From positions 1-6,153 of the forward strand of contig JAMPXR010000166.1 of the NCBI GenBank assembly GCA_023701085.1: a DNA stretch of 6,153 bases, read 5' to 3'. Both the position numbers and the translations under genes were made by a program. The notes beneath the pieces were generated by a model, which was not told the DNA's origin, did not search any database, and saw only the letters and a list, made by a program, of their open reading frames with translations. This stretch comes from Ramlibacter sp. (lineage in GTDB: Bacteria > Pseudomonadota > Gammaproteobacteria > Burkholderiales > Burkholderiaceae_C). Positions 5,816 to 6,153 of this stretch are shown here, one piece after another (position 1 is the first letter of the stretch; each line of letters begins with the position of its first letter).

Positions 5816-6153
5816 GCCGGGCGCACGCCCAGGGCGCGGAAGGCGTGCGGCGCCAAGGTCCGCGCCGTATAGTCGATGCCGCTGAATGCCGCATAGTCGG
5901 CCATCGAGCGTTCGGTTCCCAGCCCATACACTCCGAGCGGTTCGCCCGCCACCAGGGCCGCCAGGCGGGCCCGCGAGCGCTGCTCCAGGGCCCACCAGGT
6001 CATGGCCCGCCGGCTGTCATGGCTCGCGTCCCAGTGCATCGGCCGGGCCAGCGTGCTGGCCTCGCCCGTGTTGTACAGGTGGTAGACCGGCTGCGCGGGA
6101 ACGTGGAAGATGTCCCAGCCGTGCGTGAACAGGCGCGCCGCCAGCGCCTGTTC
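5803..6153 (-). CDS. GlcNAc-type glycosyltransferase (PF11397-like), C-terminal part, cut by window edge
   Basis: The frame is open from the window edge to TGA at 5803-5805; the last 116 residues are visible. Seen, in order from the N-terminal side: AARLFTHGWDIFHVP, VYHLYNTGE, a PMHWDASHDSR segment, then LGVYGLGTERSMADYAAFSGIDY. This order (RLfTHGWD, yHlY, yGLG-x-xR-x-x-x-Y-x-x-x-SGID) matches my memory of the C-terminal half of the GlcNAc glycosyltransferase family related to the Dictyostelium Skp1 GlcNAc-transferase. Members use a nucleotide sugar; the bacterial acceptor is generally unknown, with surface glycans or lipopolysaccharide possible. The nucleotide-binding N-terminal half is outside the window, so activity cannot be judged. 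Its 3' end overlaps the udg 3' end by 13 bp in opposite orientation. Confidence 0.7.
   Translation of the reverse strand, partial: EQALAARLFTHGWDIFHVPAQPVYHLYNTGEASTLARPMHWDASHDSRRAMTWWALEQRSRARLAALVAGEPLGVYGLGTERSMADYAAFSGIDYTARTLAPHAFRALGVRPAQSG

Overview
The window is visibly GC-rich, densely coding DNA from a Gram-negative bacterium. The gene content (PBP4-type DacB, TsaB, RimI, family 4 uracil-DNA glycosylase, secreted esterases with lipoprotein or Sec-type leaders) and the codon use fit a betaproteobacterium. I infer Burkholderiales/Alcaligenaceae (Bordetella- or Achromobacter-like), but the sequence alone does not prove the genus. No tRNA, rRNA, CRISPR array, insertion sequence or phage gene is visible.

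Left part (1-2176): two putative secreted esterases converge on a shared hairpin terminator at 824-851. On the + strand is the 3' part of an SGNH/GDSL-type hydrolase whose visible catalytic blocks look degenerate. On the - strand is a lipoprotein alpha/beta-hydrolase (secreted-lipase type) broken by one in-frame TAG seven codons before its nucleophile serine, so it is a probable pseudogene. A 195-bp non-coding gap (2177-2371) separates it from the next gene.

Middle (2372-3822): dacB, a periplasmic D-Ala-D-Ala carboxypeptidase/endopeptidase of the PBP4 class, reads left. A 53-bp divergent intergenic region holds a mirrored ATTATC-N9-GATAAT dyad that could supply a -10 element in each direction.

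Right part (3823-5815): a compact + strand operon tsaB-rimI-udg. It covers t6A tRNA modification, ribosomal-protein N-acetylation, and uracil excision by an Fe-S glycosylase. The rimI stop and udg start overlap as ATGA, inside a 14-bp near-perfect tandem duplication. The udg product has an Ala/Pro/Gly-rich N-terminal extension beginning with a short helix that resembles the chi-binding N-terminus of the DNA polymerase III psi subunit (HolD). In E. coli, holD is the neighbour of rimI. This is the most interesting lead here: the enzyme may be a psi-like, replisome-tethered glycosylase.

The right edge (5803-6153, - strand) is the C-terminal part of a GlcNAc-type glycosyltransferase (PF11397-like). 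It converges on udg with a 13-bp overlap and no visible terminator.
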